Below, in pieces: positions 10,180 through 18,093 of a stretch of 51,108 bases of DNA. This stretch comes from Rhizobacter sp. (GTDB lineage Bacteria > Pseudomonadota > Gammaproteobacteria > Burkholderiales > Burkholderiaceae_C): contig JANXZA010000128.1 in assembly GCA_025355745.1 (NCBI GenBank), forward strand, positions 1-51,108. Reading direction: 5' to 3'. The notes below the pieces were generated by a model, which worked only from the letters and a program-made list of their open reading frames with translations, was not told the DNA's origin and made no database searches. The position numbers and the translations under genes were made by a program. Numbering within the stretch: position 1 is the stretch's first letter; each line of letters begins with the position of its first letter.

Positions 10180-10578
10180 CTACTTCGAGCGGCCTTCGTA
10201 CTTGATGAGCAGGTAGACCGGCTTCACCAGTTCGACCTCTTTGTCGTACGCAAAACTGATCACGACCTTGTCGTTTTCCTTGGTGACGTTCAGGTCCTTG
10301 CCACCGATGGTCTGGATCGAGTACTCGACCTCTTTCTGCTTCTCGAAGGCTTGCCGAATCGCGCCCACCGTGCCGTTGTTTTCATTCGCGATCCGGTTCA
10401 CTGCCTTCTGGATCGTGAAGTACTCGTTCAAGGTCGGCAGCACGCGCATCGTGATCAAGGCCGTGAAGCCGACGATGATGGCCCAGAACATCAGGCTGAA
10501 AAGCGTGACGCCGCGCTGCGCATGGCGCCGTACTGCGCGCGTGCGACCGACGCCCGGGGTTCGAAGCTCATTCATCAT
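10180..10578 (-). CDS. DUF4845 family membrane protein
   Basis: A 132-residue protein with a basic N-terminus and one transmembrane segment (about 24-46, GVTLFSLMFWAIIVGFTALI), then a periplasmic domain of about 85 residues. The N-terminal QRGVTLFSLMFW resembles a type IV pilin leader (G followed by a hydrophobic stretch), but no other pilin genes are near. Family knowledge: DUF4845 proteins of unknown function sit between lepB and rnc in betaproteobacteria, exactly as here (35 nt after lepB, 25 nt before rnc). A role near signal peptidase or envelope assembly is only a guess from position. Confidence 0.8.
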   Translation of the reverse strand: MMNELRTPGVGRTRAVRRHAQRGVTLFSLMFWAIIVGFTALITMRVLPTLNEYFTIQKAVNRIANENNGTVGAIRQAFEKQKEVEYSIQTIGGKDLNVTKENDKVVISFAYDKEVELVKPVYLLIKYEGRSK

Positions 10579-10613
10579 TCAGGGTGCTCCCGTGGCTGGG
10601 CGGACTGCGGCGT

Positions 10614-11591
10614 TCAATGGAAGGCACCGATTCGCTTGAGGTTGCCGAAGTTCATCCACACGAAGAACGCCTTGCCGACGATGTTCTGGTCCGGCACGAA
10701 GCCCCAGAAGCGCGAATCCTGCGAGTTGTCGCGGTTATCGCCCATCATGAAGTAGTGGCCCGCCGGCACCTTGCAAGTCACCCCTTCGGCACTGTAGCGG
10801 CAGTTCTCGCGGAACGGAAACGTGATCCGGTCTTCGGCGCCGTAGTTGGGCTGGGCTTGCGGATTGAGCAGGATGTGGTGCTCGGTAGCGCCGAACTTTT
10901 CGGTGTACTCGGGCGAGTAGCGGCGCGAGTCTTCGTCATAGAAACCTGGCGGCGGCAAGGCTTCGGACGGGACCGCCGTGCCGTTCAGGTACAGCGTCTG
11001 GTTGCGAAACGAAACCTCGTCGCCCGGCACGCCGACGACGCGCTTGATGTAGTCGATACTGGGGTCGTTCGGGTAGCGGAAAACCATCACATCGCCGCGC
11101 TGCGGGTCGTGGTTGGCAATGATCTTCTTGTTGATGACCGGCAGGCGCACGCCGTAGTGAAACTTGTTCACCAGGATCAGGTCGCCGATCAACAGGGTCG
11201 GGATCATCGAGCCGCTCGGAATCTTGAACGGCTCGAACAGGAACGAGCGCAGCAGGAACACGACCAGGATCACGGGGAACAGGCCCGCAGTCCAGTCGAG
11301 CCACCAGGGCTGCATCAACAGCGAGTCGCGGGCCTGGGCGACGGTGTCGTCGACCTTCGTGATGCCCTGCTTGCCCAGGCGCACGCGGCGCTCGGCGTCT
11401 TGCTGTTCCAGCGTGGCTGCGGCTTGCAAGCGGCGCGGTGCGAAGTGAAAGCGTTCGGCCAGCCAGTAGGCGAAGGTCACGAGCGTGAGGATCAGCAGCA
11501 GCAACGCGAAGTTGCCCGTCCACTTGCCGAAGTACCAGCCGCCGAGAAAGATCGCAAGGGCTCCGTAGAGCAAACCGGTCAGGGAACCCAT
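10614..11591 (-). CDS. lepB: Signal peptidase I
   Basis: A 325-residue type I signal peptidase of the inner membrane, which cleaves signal peptides from Sec- and Tat-exported proteins on the periplasmic side. Transmembrane segments lie at about 5-21, 28-46 and 100-118. The catalytic serine is S128 in IPSGSM and the general-base lysine is K183 in YIKRVVGVPGD. The C-terminal signature GDNRDNSQDSR is present. Its ATG overlaps the lepA stop by one nucleotide (TGATG), so the pair is probably translationally coupled. The upstream frame extension runs inside lepA and was discarded. Confidence 0.96.
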   Translation of the reverse strand: MGSLTGLLYGALAIFLGGWYFGKWTGNFALLLLILTLVTFAYWLAERFHFAPRRLQAAATLEQQDAERRVRLGKQGITKVDDTVAQARDSLLMQPWWLDWTAGLFPVILVVFLLRSFLFEPFKIPSGSMIPTLLIGDLILVNKFHYGVRLPVINKKIIANHDPQRGDVMVFRYPNDPSIDYIKRVVGVPGDEVSFRNQTLYLNGTAVPSEALPPPGFYDEDSRRYSPEYTEKFGATEHHILLNPQAQPNYGAEDRITFPFRENCRYSAEGVTCKVPAGHYFMMGDNRDNSQDSRFWGFVPDQNIVGKAFFVWMNFGNLKRIGAFH

Positions 11592-13399
11592 CAGTCGTCC
11601 ACTTGGAGGATGGCCAGAAACGCTTCCTGCGGCACCTCGACGGAGCCGATCTGCTTCATGCGCTTCTTGCCGGCCTTTTGTTTTTCGAGGAGCTTGCGCT
11701 TGCGGGAAATATCGCCGCCGTAGCACTTGGCGATGACGTTCTTGCGCAGCGCTTTGATTGTCTCACGGGCAATTATGTTGGCCCCGATCGCGGCCTGGAT
11801 CGCGACGTCGTACTGCTGGCGTGAAATCAGCTCGCGCATCTTCGCCACCACCGCACGGCTGCGGAATTGGCTCTGGCCGCGGTGCACGATGATCGACAGC
11901 GCATCGACCTTGTCGCCGTTCAGCAGAATGTCGACCTTCACGACATCGGCGGCGCGGTACTCCTTGAACTCGTAGTCCATCGACGCATAGCCGCGCGACA
12001 CGCTCTTCAGCTTGTCGAAGAAGTCCAGCACGATCTCGGCCAGCGGCATCTCGTAGGTCAGCATCACCTGGCGGCCGTGGTAGGCCATGTTGAGCTGGTT
12101 GCCGCGCTTCAGGTTCGCCAGGGTCATGACCGGGCCGACGTAGTCTTGCGGCATGTACAGGCGCATCGTGACGATGGGCTCGCGGATCTCACTGATGCGC
12201 CCGAGGTCGGGCATCTTCGACGGGTTGTCGACCTGGATCACGGTCTTGTCGCCGAGTTCGACCTGATAGACCACCGACGGCGCGGTGGTGATCAGGTCCT
12301 GGTCGAACTCGCGCTCGAGCCGCTCCTGCACGATCTCCATGTGCAGCAGGCCGAGGAAGCCACAACGAAAGCCGAAGCCCAGCGCCTGGCTCACCTCGGG
12401 TTCGTAGCGCAGCGAGGAGTCGTTGAGCTTGAGCTTCTCGAGCGCGTCTCGCAGTTGGTCGTACTCGCTCGCCTCGGTCGGGTACAGGCCGGCGAAGACC
12501 TGCGGCTGGATCTCCTTGAAACCGGGCAGCGCCTGGGTTGCCGGGCCGAGGTTGTTCGGCAGCTTCTTCTCGAGCGTGATCGTGTCGCCGACCTTCGCCG
12601 CCTGCAACTCCTTGATGCCGGCGATGATGAAGCCGACCTCGCCGGCGTTCAAGCGTTCGCGCGGCACTGACTTGGGCGTGAACACGCCCAGACTGTCGGC
12701 GCCATAGACCGCGTCGCTGGCCATCAGGCGAATGCGCTCGCCGCGCTGCAGGCTGCCATCGACGATGCGCACCAGCATCACCACGCCCACATAGGTGTCG
12801 AACCAAGAGTCGACGATCATCGCGCGCAGCGGCGCATGGGGTACGCCGCGCGGCGCAGGCATGCGCGTGATCACCGCTTCGAGGATCTCGTCGATGCCCT
12901 CACCCGTCTTCGCGCTGCACGGGATCGCGTGGTCGGCGTCGATGCCGATCACATCTTCGATCTCGGCCTTCGCGTTCTCGGGGTCGGCGTTCGGCAGGTC
13001 CATCTTGTTCAGGACCGGGATCACTTCCACCCCGAGGTCGAGCGCGGTGTAGCAGTTGGCCACCGTCTGCGCTTCCACGCCCTGGCTCGCATCGACCACC
13101 AGCAACGCGCCTTCGCAGGCCGACAGCGAGCGGCTCACTTCATACGAGAAGTCGACATGGCCCGGCGTGTCGATCAGGTTCAGGTTGTAAACCTGGCCAT
13201 CGCGCGCCGTGTATTCGAGCGCGACCGTCTGCGCCTTGATGGTGATGCCGCGTTCGCGCTCGATGTCCATCGAGTCGAGCACCTGCGCTTCCATCTCGCG
13301 ATCACTCAAGCCGCCACAGCGTTGAATCAGACGATCGGCCAGCGTGCTTTTGCCGTGGTCGATGTGGGCAATGATCGAGAAGTTTCTGATGTGGTCCAT
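11591..13399 (-). CDS. lepA: Elongation factor 4 (LepA)
   Basis: A 602-residue translational GTPase with a role in back-translocation or 30S biogenesis. It begins [19 protein letters not shown], with the P-loop at residues 12-19, then [10 protein letters not shown] (switch I), DTPGHVDF (G3) and NKMDLP (G4). The C-terminal domain specific to LepA includes [16 protein letters not shown] and ends [14 protein letters not shown]. The ATG at 13399 is the family start. It is the first gene after a 529-nt gap behind mucD, so it should have its own promoter. Confidence 0.97.
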   Translation of the reverse strand: MDHIRNFSIIAHIDHGKSTLADRLIQRCGGLSDREMEAQVLDSMDIERERGITIKAQTVALEYTARDGQVYNLNLIDTPGHVDFSYEVSRSLSACEGALLVVDASQGVEAQTVANCYTALDLGVEVIPVLNKMDLPNADPENAKAEIEDVIGIDADHAIPCSAKTGEGIDEILEAVITRMPAPRGVPHAPLRAMIVDSWFDTYVGVVMLVRIVDGSLQRGERIRLMASDAVYGADSLGVFTPKSVPRERLNAGEVGFIIAGIKELQAAKVGDTITLEKKLPNNLGPATQALPGFKEIQPQVFAGLYPTEASEYDQLRDALEKLKLNDSSLRYEPEVSQALGFGFRCGFLGLLHMEIVQERLEREFDQDLITTAPSVVYQVELGDKTVIQVDNPSKMPDLGRISEIREPIVTMRLYMPQDYVGPVMTLANLKRGNQLNMAYHGRQVMLTYEMPLAEIVLDFFDKLKSVSRGYASMDYEFKEYRAADVVKVDILLNGDKVDALSIIVHRGQSQFRSRAVVAKMRELISRQQYDVAIQAAIGANIIARETIKALRKNVIAKCYGGDISRKRKLLEKQKAGKKRMKQIGSVEVPQEAFLAILQVDD

Positions 13400-13515
13400 G
13401 CTTGCTGCGATGTCTGTGGGTGGGGCCGTGCGTGTGGGGTCAGGTGGCAGTGCCAACGACACGCAAGCTCTCGATCGCGAAGCGATGTGAAGGGCCGATG
13501 GCCCGTGCTGCGGAT

Positions 13516-13547
13516 AAAAAAAAGGCACGTCGAATCATTGACGCGCC
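13516..13547 (-). terminator. Rho-independent terminator upstream of lepA
   Basis: On the minus strand GGCGCGTC and GACGTGCC form an 8-bp stem (one G-T pair) around an 8-nt loop, followed by eight T residues. The plus strand lacks a T run after the stem, so the direction is toward lepA. It lies about 380 nt after the mucD stop and 117 nt before lepA. It could end the rpoE-mucD message, or a short separate transcript. Confidence 0.75.
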
Positions 13548-13579
13548 TTCCAACAAAATGTTTGGCAACTGCTTGCTGG
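13516..13579 (-). ncRNA. Candidate short terminated RNA (about 64 nt)
   Basis: The interval between a -10-like element and a strong intrinsic terminator would give a transcript of about 64 nt ending in a hairpin and U tract. It has no obvious reading frame. It could be a small RNA or an attenuated lepA leader. I recognise no known RNA family in it. The terminator is well supported, the promoter less so. Confidence 0.25.
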
Positions 13580-13585
13580 TGCTTC

Positions 13586-13613
13586 ATTGTAGTCAAAACA
13601 ACCGGGCTGCAAA
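13586..13613 (-). promoter_or_regulatory. Candidate promoter upstream of the lepA-side terminator
   Basis: Minus-strand TACAAT (13591 to 13586) has a TTTGCA hexamer 16 nt upstream (13613 to 13608). Transcription would start near 13579, inside the mucD-lepA gap and ahead of the terminator at 13516-13547. The -35 match is weak. Confidence 0.35.
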
Positions 13614-13662
13614 CCGCGCCAATGCTCGATTTCTAGCCGTTGCCGGCTACCAACAGGAAAGC

Positions 13663-13697
13663 TTATACACACCTTATGCACAAATGCTTGTGGATGG
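13663..13697. promoter_or_regulatory. Cluster of DnaA-box matches
   Basis: TTATACACA (13663-13671) and TTATGCACA (13674-13682) both fit the DnaA consensus TTATNCACA exactly and lie 2 nt apart in the same orientation. TGTGGATGG (13689-13697) is a 7-of-9 match in the opposite orientation. The surrounding DNA is AT-rich for this genome. No dnaA, dnaN or gidA gene is near, so this is not an obvious replication origin. Confidence 0.45.
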
Positions 13698-13928
13698 CCT
13701 GGGGACAATTTCGACCTGGCTGATTCGTTGCGAAAACAAGAATCTAATCCGTTGCGGGCGACTGAATTCTAGTGCTCCACGACCACAATCCCTGAGTTCG
13801 AAAGTTTGTTAGCACACACAAACTTTTCGCAAATCGGCTTTGTGGCGAGCTGGACAATTTTTGGTCAGCGGGTGCTTGGCGCCAGCTCCCACTTGGTGGA
13901 AAGACCCGACGCGCAAGTAGGCTGAAAT

Positions 13929-15437
13929 TCAACGCCCCGGCCGAATGATCAGGAAATTGACGGTGTCGGCCCGGCGCACCAGCACCGTGACCGGCTTGGC
14001 CTTGTCGAGCTTCGCCACCATAGTTTCGAATTGTTTGACACTCGCCACCTCGGTGTTGTCGAGCGAGAGCAGCACGTCACCATCACGCACACCGGCGCGT
14101 GCTGCTGCACCTTCCACGCTCTCGACGCGCACTCCGCCCTTGAGCTTCAGTTCCTTGCGCTGCGCCTCGCTCAAGTCAGCGACCGCCAGGCCCAGGCTGC
14201 CCATTGACGCCTGCGGCTTGGCTGGTTCGCGATCGCCCCCACGGGCCGCTGTGCGCTCGGCCTCCAACTCCACCACCACCACGTTCAGATCACGGTACCC
14301 GCCGCGCCGAAAGACCTGCAGCGCCGCCTTCGAGCCCGGCTTCACGCCTCCGACGATGCGCGGCAGGTCGGCAGATTTTTCGACTGCCCGACCATCGACC
14401 TTGGTGATGATGTCGCCCGCCTCGACCCCGGCCTTGTCGGCCGGCCCGCCCGCCTCGACGCTGCGCACCATCGCGCCCGTCGGCTTGCCCAGGCCGATGG
14501 ACTCCGCGACTTCCTTGGTGACCTGGTCGATCGTCACGCCGATGCGGCCGCGAATCACCCGGCCATTGACCCGCAAGCTGTCGGCGACACGCGAGGCCTC
14601 GTCGATCGGGATCGCGAACGAGATGCCCATGTAGCCGCCCGAGCGGCTGTAGATCTGCGAGTTGATGCCCACCACCTCGCCGCGCATGTTGATGAGCGGC
14701 CCGCCGGAGTTGCCCGGATTGATCGCCACATCGGTCTGGATGAGTTGCAAAAAGTCGCCGGTGTCGCGCGACTTGGCACTGACGATGCCGGCGGTGACCG
14801 TGCTCTCCAGGCCGAACGGCGAGCCGATCGCGATCACCCACTCACCGACCTTCAGGCGGCCCACGTCGCCAATGCGCACCACCGGCAAACCGCTCGCCTC
14901 GATCTTCACCAGCGCCACATCGGAACGCTTGTCGGCACCGATGACGCGGGCCTTGAACTCACGCTTGTCGGTGAGCGTGACCAGCACCTCTTCAGCGCCA
15001 TCGATGACGTGCGCGTTGGTCAGGACATAGCCGTCGGCATTCAGGATGAATCCCGAGCCGACGCCGCGAGTCTGCGGTTCGCCGTCAGGGGTGGGCGTGC
15101 CGGGGGCGGCGCGCGGGTTCGGCCGGTTCGGGATCGGCAGGCCGAAGCGCTTGAAGAATTCGAGCATGTCTTCGTCGGCCTCACCACCCGGCCCACCCGG
15201 ACCACCACCCCCGCTGCGGGCGGAGCGGGTGCGCTCGGTGGTGCGAATGCCCACCACCGCCGGGCCCACCTTCTCGACCAGTTCGGTGAAGTCCGGCAAG
15301 CCCTGGGCCCCGACGGGTGCGGCCGCCAATGCGCCGGTGACCCCGCAGCCCAGCGCCAGCATGCACAGCCACAGGCGGTGCGCGAGAGTGGGGTGGGCCG
15401 GCCGAATCTTCGTGATGAATGGTGAACGGATCTGCAT
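13929..15437 (-). CDS. mucD: Periplasmic serine protease MucD/DegP family (HtrA)
   Basis: A 502-residue HtrA-type protease/chaperone. The N-terminus has a basic stretch, a hydrophobic segment (about 20-40) and an Ala-rich likely cleavage region, so export to the periplasm is expected. The catalytic triad is H143 (TNAHVID), D173 (KRSDVALVKI) and S244 (NPGNSGGPL). Two PDZ domains follow (about 285-375 and 415-500). It is the fourth gene of rpoE-rseA-rseB-mucD, where it degrades or refolds damaged envelope proteins as a sigma-E target. An Asp/Glu/Gly-rich linker lies before the protease domain. The ATG at 15437 was chosen because it opens the signal sequence. Confidence 0.93.
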   Translation of the reverse strand: MQIRSPFITKIRPAHPTLAHRLWLCMLALGCGVTGALAAAPVGAQGLPDFTELVEKVGPAVVGIRTTERTRSARSGGGGPGGPGGEADEDMLEFFKRFGLPIPNRPNPRAAPGTPTPDGEPQTRGVGSGFILNADGYVLTNAHVIDGAEEVLVTLTDKREFKARVIGADKRSDVALVKIEASGLPVVRIGDVGRLKVGEWVIAIGSPFGLESTVTAGIVSAKSRDTGDFLQLIQTDVAINPGNSGGPLINMRGEVVGINSQIYSRSGGYMGISFAIPIDEASRVADSLRVNGRVIRGRIGVTIDQVTKEVAESIGLGKPTGAMVRSVEAGGPADKAGVEAGDIITKVDGRAVEKSADLPRIVGGVKPGSKAALQVFRRGGYRDLNVVVVELEAERTAARGGDREPAKPQASMGSLGLAVADLSEAQRKELKLKGGVRVESVEGAAARAGVRDGDVLLSLDNTEVASVKQFETMVAKLDKAKPVTVLVRRADTVNFLIIRPGR

Positions 15438-15496
15438 GTACACGATGTGCGCCTCCCAAGGCTGGTGTAATTGTTGTGGCGCGCCCTGCGCCGAAC

Positions 15497-16558
15497 TTAT
15501 TTTTGAATGCGTTCCAGCCCTTTGGCGAACCCGCTCAGTGTCGCAGGGGGCACATCGCCGACCACGGTCACCCACCATTCTCCCTGCTGAAGCATCAGGG
15601 TCTGGGTAGCGCCGACGCTGGCTTGCATCGGGCGTGTATGACGACGCACGTTGAACGGCTCGATGAACACCGACACATAGGTCAGGCCGTCCGAATAGAT
15701 GGTCTGCAGAACCTGCGGCTCGGCGCCGTCCTTGTCGAACTGCCCCGGCCCATCGAGCGGGCGCTTGACGCAGCTCACCTGGCGAAAGCCGGGTGCCGGC
15801 AGGCGCAGCACCCAGCCTTCGGCTTCGAGCCGGGTGGCGGTCAACACCGGTCGCAGCACCCGATAGCCATCGAGCCGCTTCATCGGCAGCAGCACCGTCT
15901 CGGGCTGCGGCTTGACGCCAATGGTCACTTCAGAGAACGCCGAGGTCTCGAGCACGTCGCCGCGTTCGCCAAGCACATCGGCGCGCAGCAACAGGCCTGA
16001 AGCCTGGTCGGCCCACAGGCGGTAGCCGTAGCGCAAAGCGTCTCGCGGCTTGACCAGCAGCACGTTCGCCTCGTGGCCGGCCACCCGTTCCACGCCATCG
16101 GGTCGGACGTTGTAGAAATCGACGATGCGGTCGTCGCCGGCCTGCAGCAAGGCCGGGAACGAAGCCAACAGGGTGCGCTGCTCGACCAAGGCAACGCGCG
16201 CTGCCGGCCAGACGGTGTGCACGAGGTCGTTGCGCCGATAGACGTAGCGGGCCTGCCCGTCGAGCGACTCGCTGCGTTCGTACTGGTTCGGCCCGTCGCG
16301 AAAGTGCGCGATGCGGGCACTTGAAACCGCGCCACCGCCACTGACGACGAAGGTGCCCTGGAAGTTGCGATGGCCTGCGGCTTCGTGGATGCGCATCAAC
16401 CAGGCACGCACTTCCGGTGCGGCAGCGGCGGGCTCAGTGGTGGCAGCCTTGGGCTGCGCGCTGGCGCTGGAGCCGACGGCCAGAAGCACGGACATGCCTA
16501 TGCACATGCACATGCACACGCTGGAACCCGCAACCGCAGCAGATCGGCGCATCAGCAT
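15497..16558 (-). CDS. rseB: Sigma-E regulatory protein RseB/MucB
   Basis: A 353-residue periplasmic protein with a signal peptide (about 1-35, Met/Cys/Val-rich hydrophobic core ending SSASAQ). Family knowledge: RseB has an N-terminal LolA-like lipid-sensing domain (here from about AWLMRIHEAAGHRNFQGTFV) and a smaller C-terminal domain that binds the periplasmic part of RseA, protecting it from DegS cleavage until envelope stress. The motif NFQGTFVVSGGG is typical. A GTG three codons upstream (16567) is an alternative start; the ATG at 16558 was preferred. It lies 51 nt after rseA and 59 nt before mucD. Confidence 0.88.
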   Translation of the reverse strand: MLMRRSAAVAGSSVCMCMCIGMSVLLAVGSSASAQPKAATTEPAAAAPEVRAWLMRIHEAAGHRNFQGTFVVSGGGAVSSARIAHFRDGPNQYERSESLDGQARYVYRRNDLVHTVWPAARVALVEQRTLLASFPALLQAGDDRIVDFYNVRPDGVERVAGHEANVLLVKPRDALRYGYRLWADQASGLLLRADVLGERGDVLETSAFSEVTIGVKPQPETVLLPMKRLDGYRVLRPVLTATRLEAEGWVLRLPAPGFRQVSCVKRPLDGPGQFDKDGAEPQVLQTIYSDGLTYVSVFIEPFNVRRHTRPMQASVGATQTLMLQQGEWWVTVVGDVPPATLSGFAKGLERIQK

Positions 16559-16609
16559 GGTGGCCACGTGACAGCACGCGGTTTTCGCAGTCCCGCGCTC
16601 ATGCCGTTC

Positions 16610-17320
16610 TCAACGGTCCGAGCTGCTGACGGTGGCGCTGCGCAGGAACGCGGATGGCACGCCGAGCGCCGAGGTCCCGGCAAACTGCTTGTGCGCTGCC
16701 AGGTAGCGATCCAGGCGCACATCTCGAAGCAGCGCACCGTTCGCCGTCGCGGCCTGCGTGTAGGTGTCAGCCGTGGCATCAGCCGCAGCACCGCCGACAC
16801 GCACATCAAGCTCCCTGGTCGCGCCGGTCTCACCAGCGGCCGACGCGGCGCTCGCCAGCGGCACGCCCTGCGCCCGGCCAGGCAGCGCATCGGGCGTACG
16901 GGCCACCATCAGTGCGCCGGCCACCAGCACGAAGCCGGCCGCAACGGCAGACGGCACAAGCCATCCCGAGCGACCGCTGCGCCCGCTGGCGGCGGCCTGC
17001 ATTGGCAGCGCACCTCGGCTGCCAACGGGCAACGCGCTGACGCTGGACGTCAGCGGCTGCGGCGCCAGCACCACCGGCTCATCGGCAAGGCGCAAACGCA
17101 AGGCCATCAGAAACGCCGCATCGCGCGCCGGGTCGGTGGCCAGGTCGTCCGAGCGCAGCACGTCGCCGATCAACTGGTACGCATGCCAGGAGGCCCGCGA
17201 GCTGCCGCTCTCGCGCCAGTGCGCGCAGGCCTGGGCCGTGGCGTCGCCGACCAGTTCGCCATCCACCAAGGCGGAAAGGCGCTCCAGCGCCACGGTATTC
17301 ACTTCACGTTCAACAGACAT
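16610..17320 (-). CDS. rseA: Anti-sigma-E factor RseA/MucA
   Basis: A 236-residue single-pass membrane anti-sigma factor. The N-terminal cytoplasmic domain (about 8-85) contains ERLSALVDGELVGDA and SWHAYQLIGDVLRSD, the RseA family pattern that holds sigma-E. One transmembrane segment lies at about 119-140 (WLVPSAVAAGFVLVAGALMV). The periplasmic part is Ala-rich and ends near VPSAFLRSATVSSSDR. Family knowledge: stress-triggered DegS/RseP proteolysis releases the sigma factor. It directly follows rpoE (58 nt) and precedes rseB. Confidence 0.9.
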   Translation of the reverse strand: MSVEREVNTVALERLSALVDGELVGDATAQACAHWRESGSSRASWHAYQLIGDVLRSDDLATDPARDAAFLMALRLRLADEPVVLAPQPLTSSVSALPVGSRGALPMQAAASGRSGRSGWLVPSAVAAGFVLVAGALMVARTPDALPGRAQGVPLASAASAAGETGATRELDVRVGGAAADATADTYTQAATANGALLRDVRLDRYLAAHKQFAGTSALGVPSAFLRSATVSSSDR

Positions 17321-17378
17321 GTCCAGCTCCGATCCAGGTCACCCACAAGACTCCCACCGCGCCCCACCACACCACAGA

Positions 17379-17987
17379 TCACCAACGCTCACCATCGCGC
17401 GTGTCCAGCAGCGGCCGCAAGCGCAGCGCGATGGCTTCACGGGCCCGAAATATCCGCGACCGCACAGTGCCAATCGGGCAATTCATCAGCTCAGCGATCT
17501 CTTCGTAGCTCAAGCCTTCGATTTCGCGCAGCGTGATCGCCTGACGCAACTCGTCGGACAAGGCTTCGATGGCAAAGTTCACCGCCGCCGCGATTTGCTT
17601 GCTCGCCAGCACCGCGTCGGGTGTTTCGCCGTCGCTCAACTCGTTCTCGACCCGCGAAGTTTCATCGTCATCATCACGCGAAGCACGCGCTGATTCGGTG
17701 ATCAACGGATCGCGCTTGAGCTCCATCAGCGCCTTCTTCGCGGTGTTCACCGCGATCCGGTAGAGCCAGGTGTAGAACGCACTCTCGCCGCGAAACTTCG
17801 GCATCGCACGGTAGGCTCGGATGAAGGTTTCCTGGGCGATGTCGGGCACCAGATCGACATCGCGCACCATCCGGCCAATGAGCCTTTCGATCCGGCGCTG
17901 GTACTTGACCACGAGCATCTCGAAGGCCTTCACATCGCCGAGCTTGACGCGCTCGACGAGGGGGGCGTCGGCATCCGGGCCGGTCAT
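17379..17987 (-). CDS. rpoE: RNA polymerase sigma factor RpoE (AlgU/sigma-E)
   Basis: A 202-residue ECF sigma factor that directs transcription of envelope-stress genes. Region 2 runs through FEMLVVKYQRRIERL, DIAQETFIRAYRAM and ESAFYTWLYRIAVNTAKKAL; region 4 holds LRQAITLREIEGLSYEEIAELMNCPIGTVRSRIFRARE. An acidic insert (SRDDDDETSRVENE) lies between them. Two starts are possible: GTG at 17993, with GGAG seven nt upstream, and ATG at 17987. Both lie in the first copy of a four-copy 29-bp tandem repeat that multiplies this initiation region. The ATG overlaps the stop of an upstream mini-ORF (ATGA). rseA, rseB and mucD follow. Confidence 0.95.
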   Translation of the reverse strand: MTGPDADAPLVERVKLGDVKAFEMLVVKYQRRIERLIGRMVRDVDLVPDIAQETFIRAYRAMPKFRGESAFYTWLYRIAVNTAKKALMELKRDPLITESARASRDDDDETSRVENELSDGETPDAVLASKQIAAAVNFAIEALSDELRQAITLREIEGLSYEEIAELMNCPIGTVRSRIFRAREAIALRLRPLLDTRDGERW

Positions 17988-18093
17988 CGGCACGGTGTCA
18001 CTCCCTGGCCGGTCATCGGCACGGTGTCACTCCATGGCCGGTCATCGGCACGGCGTCACTCCCTGGCCGGTCATCGGCACGGTGTCACCTCGG
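17978..18093. repeat. Four-copy 29-bp tandem repeat carrying the rpoE initiation site
   Basis: Copies begin at 17978, 18007, 18036 and 18065, a period of exactly 29 bp, with only scattered single-base differences (for example CCATGG instead of CCCTGG, and CGGCG instead of CGGTG). Each copy carries on the minus strand GGAG or GAGG, a TGA, a GTG and an ATG. The copy at 17978 supplies the rpoE start, and the copy at 18065 contains the stop of the upstream gene at 18085-18087. The near-identity suggests recent expansion by slippage or unequal recombination. Confidence 0.95.
17984..18074 (-). promoter_or_regulatory. Chain of three overlapping mini-ORFs leading into rpoE
   Basis: Because the repeat period is 29 nt, each copy's ATG opens an 11-codon frame that ends in TGA overlapping the next ATG by 4 nt (ATGA). 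The frames are 18074-18042 (MTGQGVTPCR), 18045-18013 (MTGHGVTPCR) and 18016-17984 (MTGQGVTPCR). The last TGA overlaps the rpoE ATG at 17987. Each may also start six nt earlier at GTG, which has a Shine-Dalgarno-like sequence seven nt upstream. Stepwise translational coupling into rpoE is an inference. Confidence 0.6.

Larger units (their letters stand above)
13400..13928. other. Intergenic region between mucD and lepA
   Basis: 529 nt, clearly richer in A and T than the flanking genes. No convincing coding sequence. On the minus strand it holds a strong terminator (13516-13547) and a -10-like TACAAT (13586-13591). It also holds a cluster of DnaA-box matches (13663-13697). The stretches 13400-13515 and 13700-13928 show nothing I can name. 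The last part must include any 3' end of the rpoE-mucD message. Confidence 0.6.

Noticed and set aside
13327-13596. A small minus-strand frame upstream of lepA (89 codons)
   Set aside because: It overlaps the lepA start in another frame and contains the terminator hairpin; no ribosome-binding site or family match.
13400-13928. A chromosomal replication origin, suggested by the DnaA-box matches
   Set aside because: Only two good boxes, and none of the genes that usually flank oriC in this group are present.
17978-18093. A CRISPR array, suggested by regular short repeats
   Set aside because: The repeats are directly adjacent with no unique spacers and lie across a gene start.
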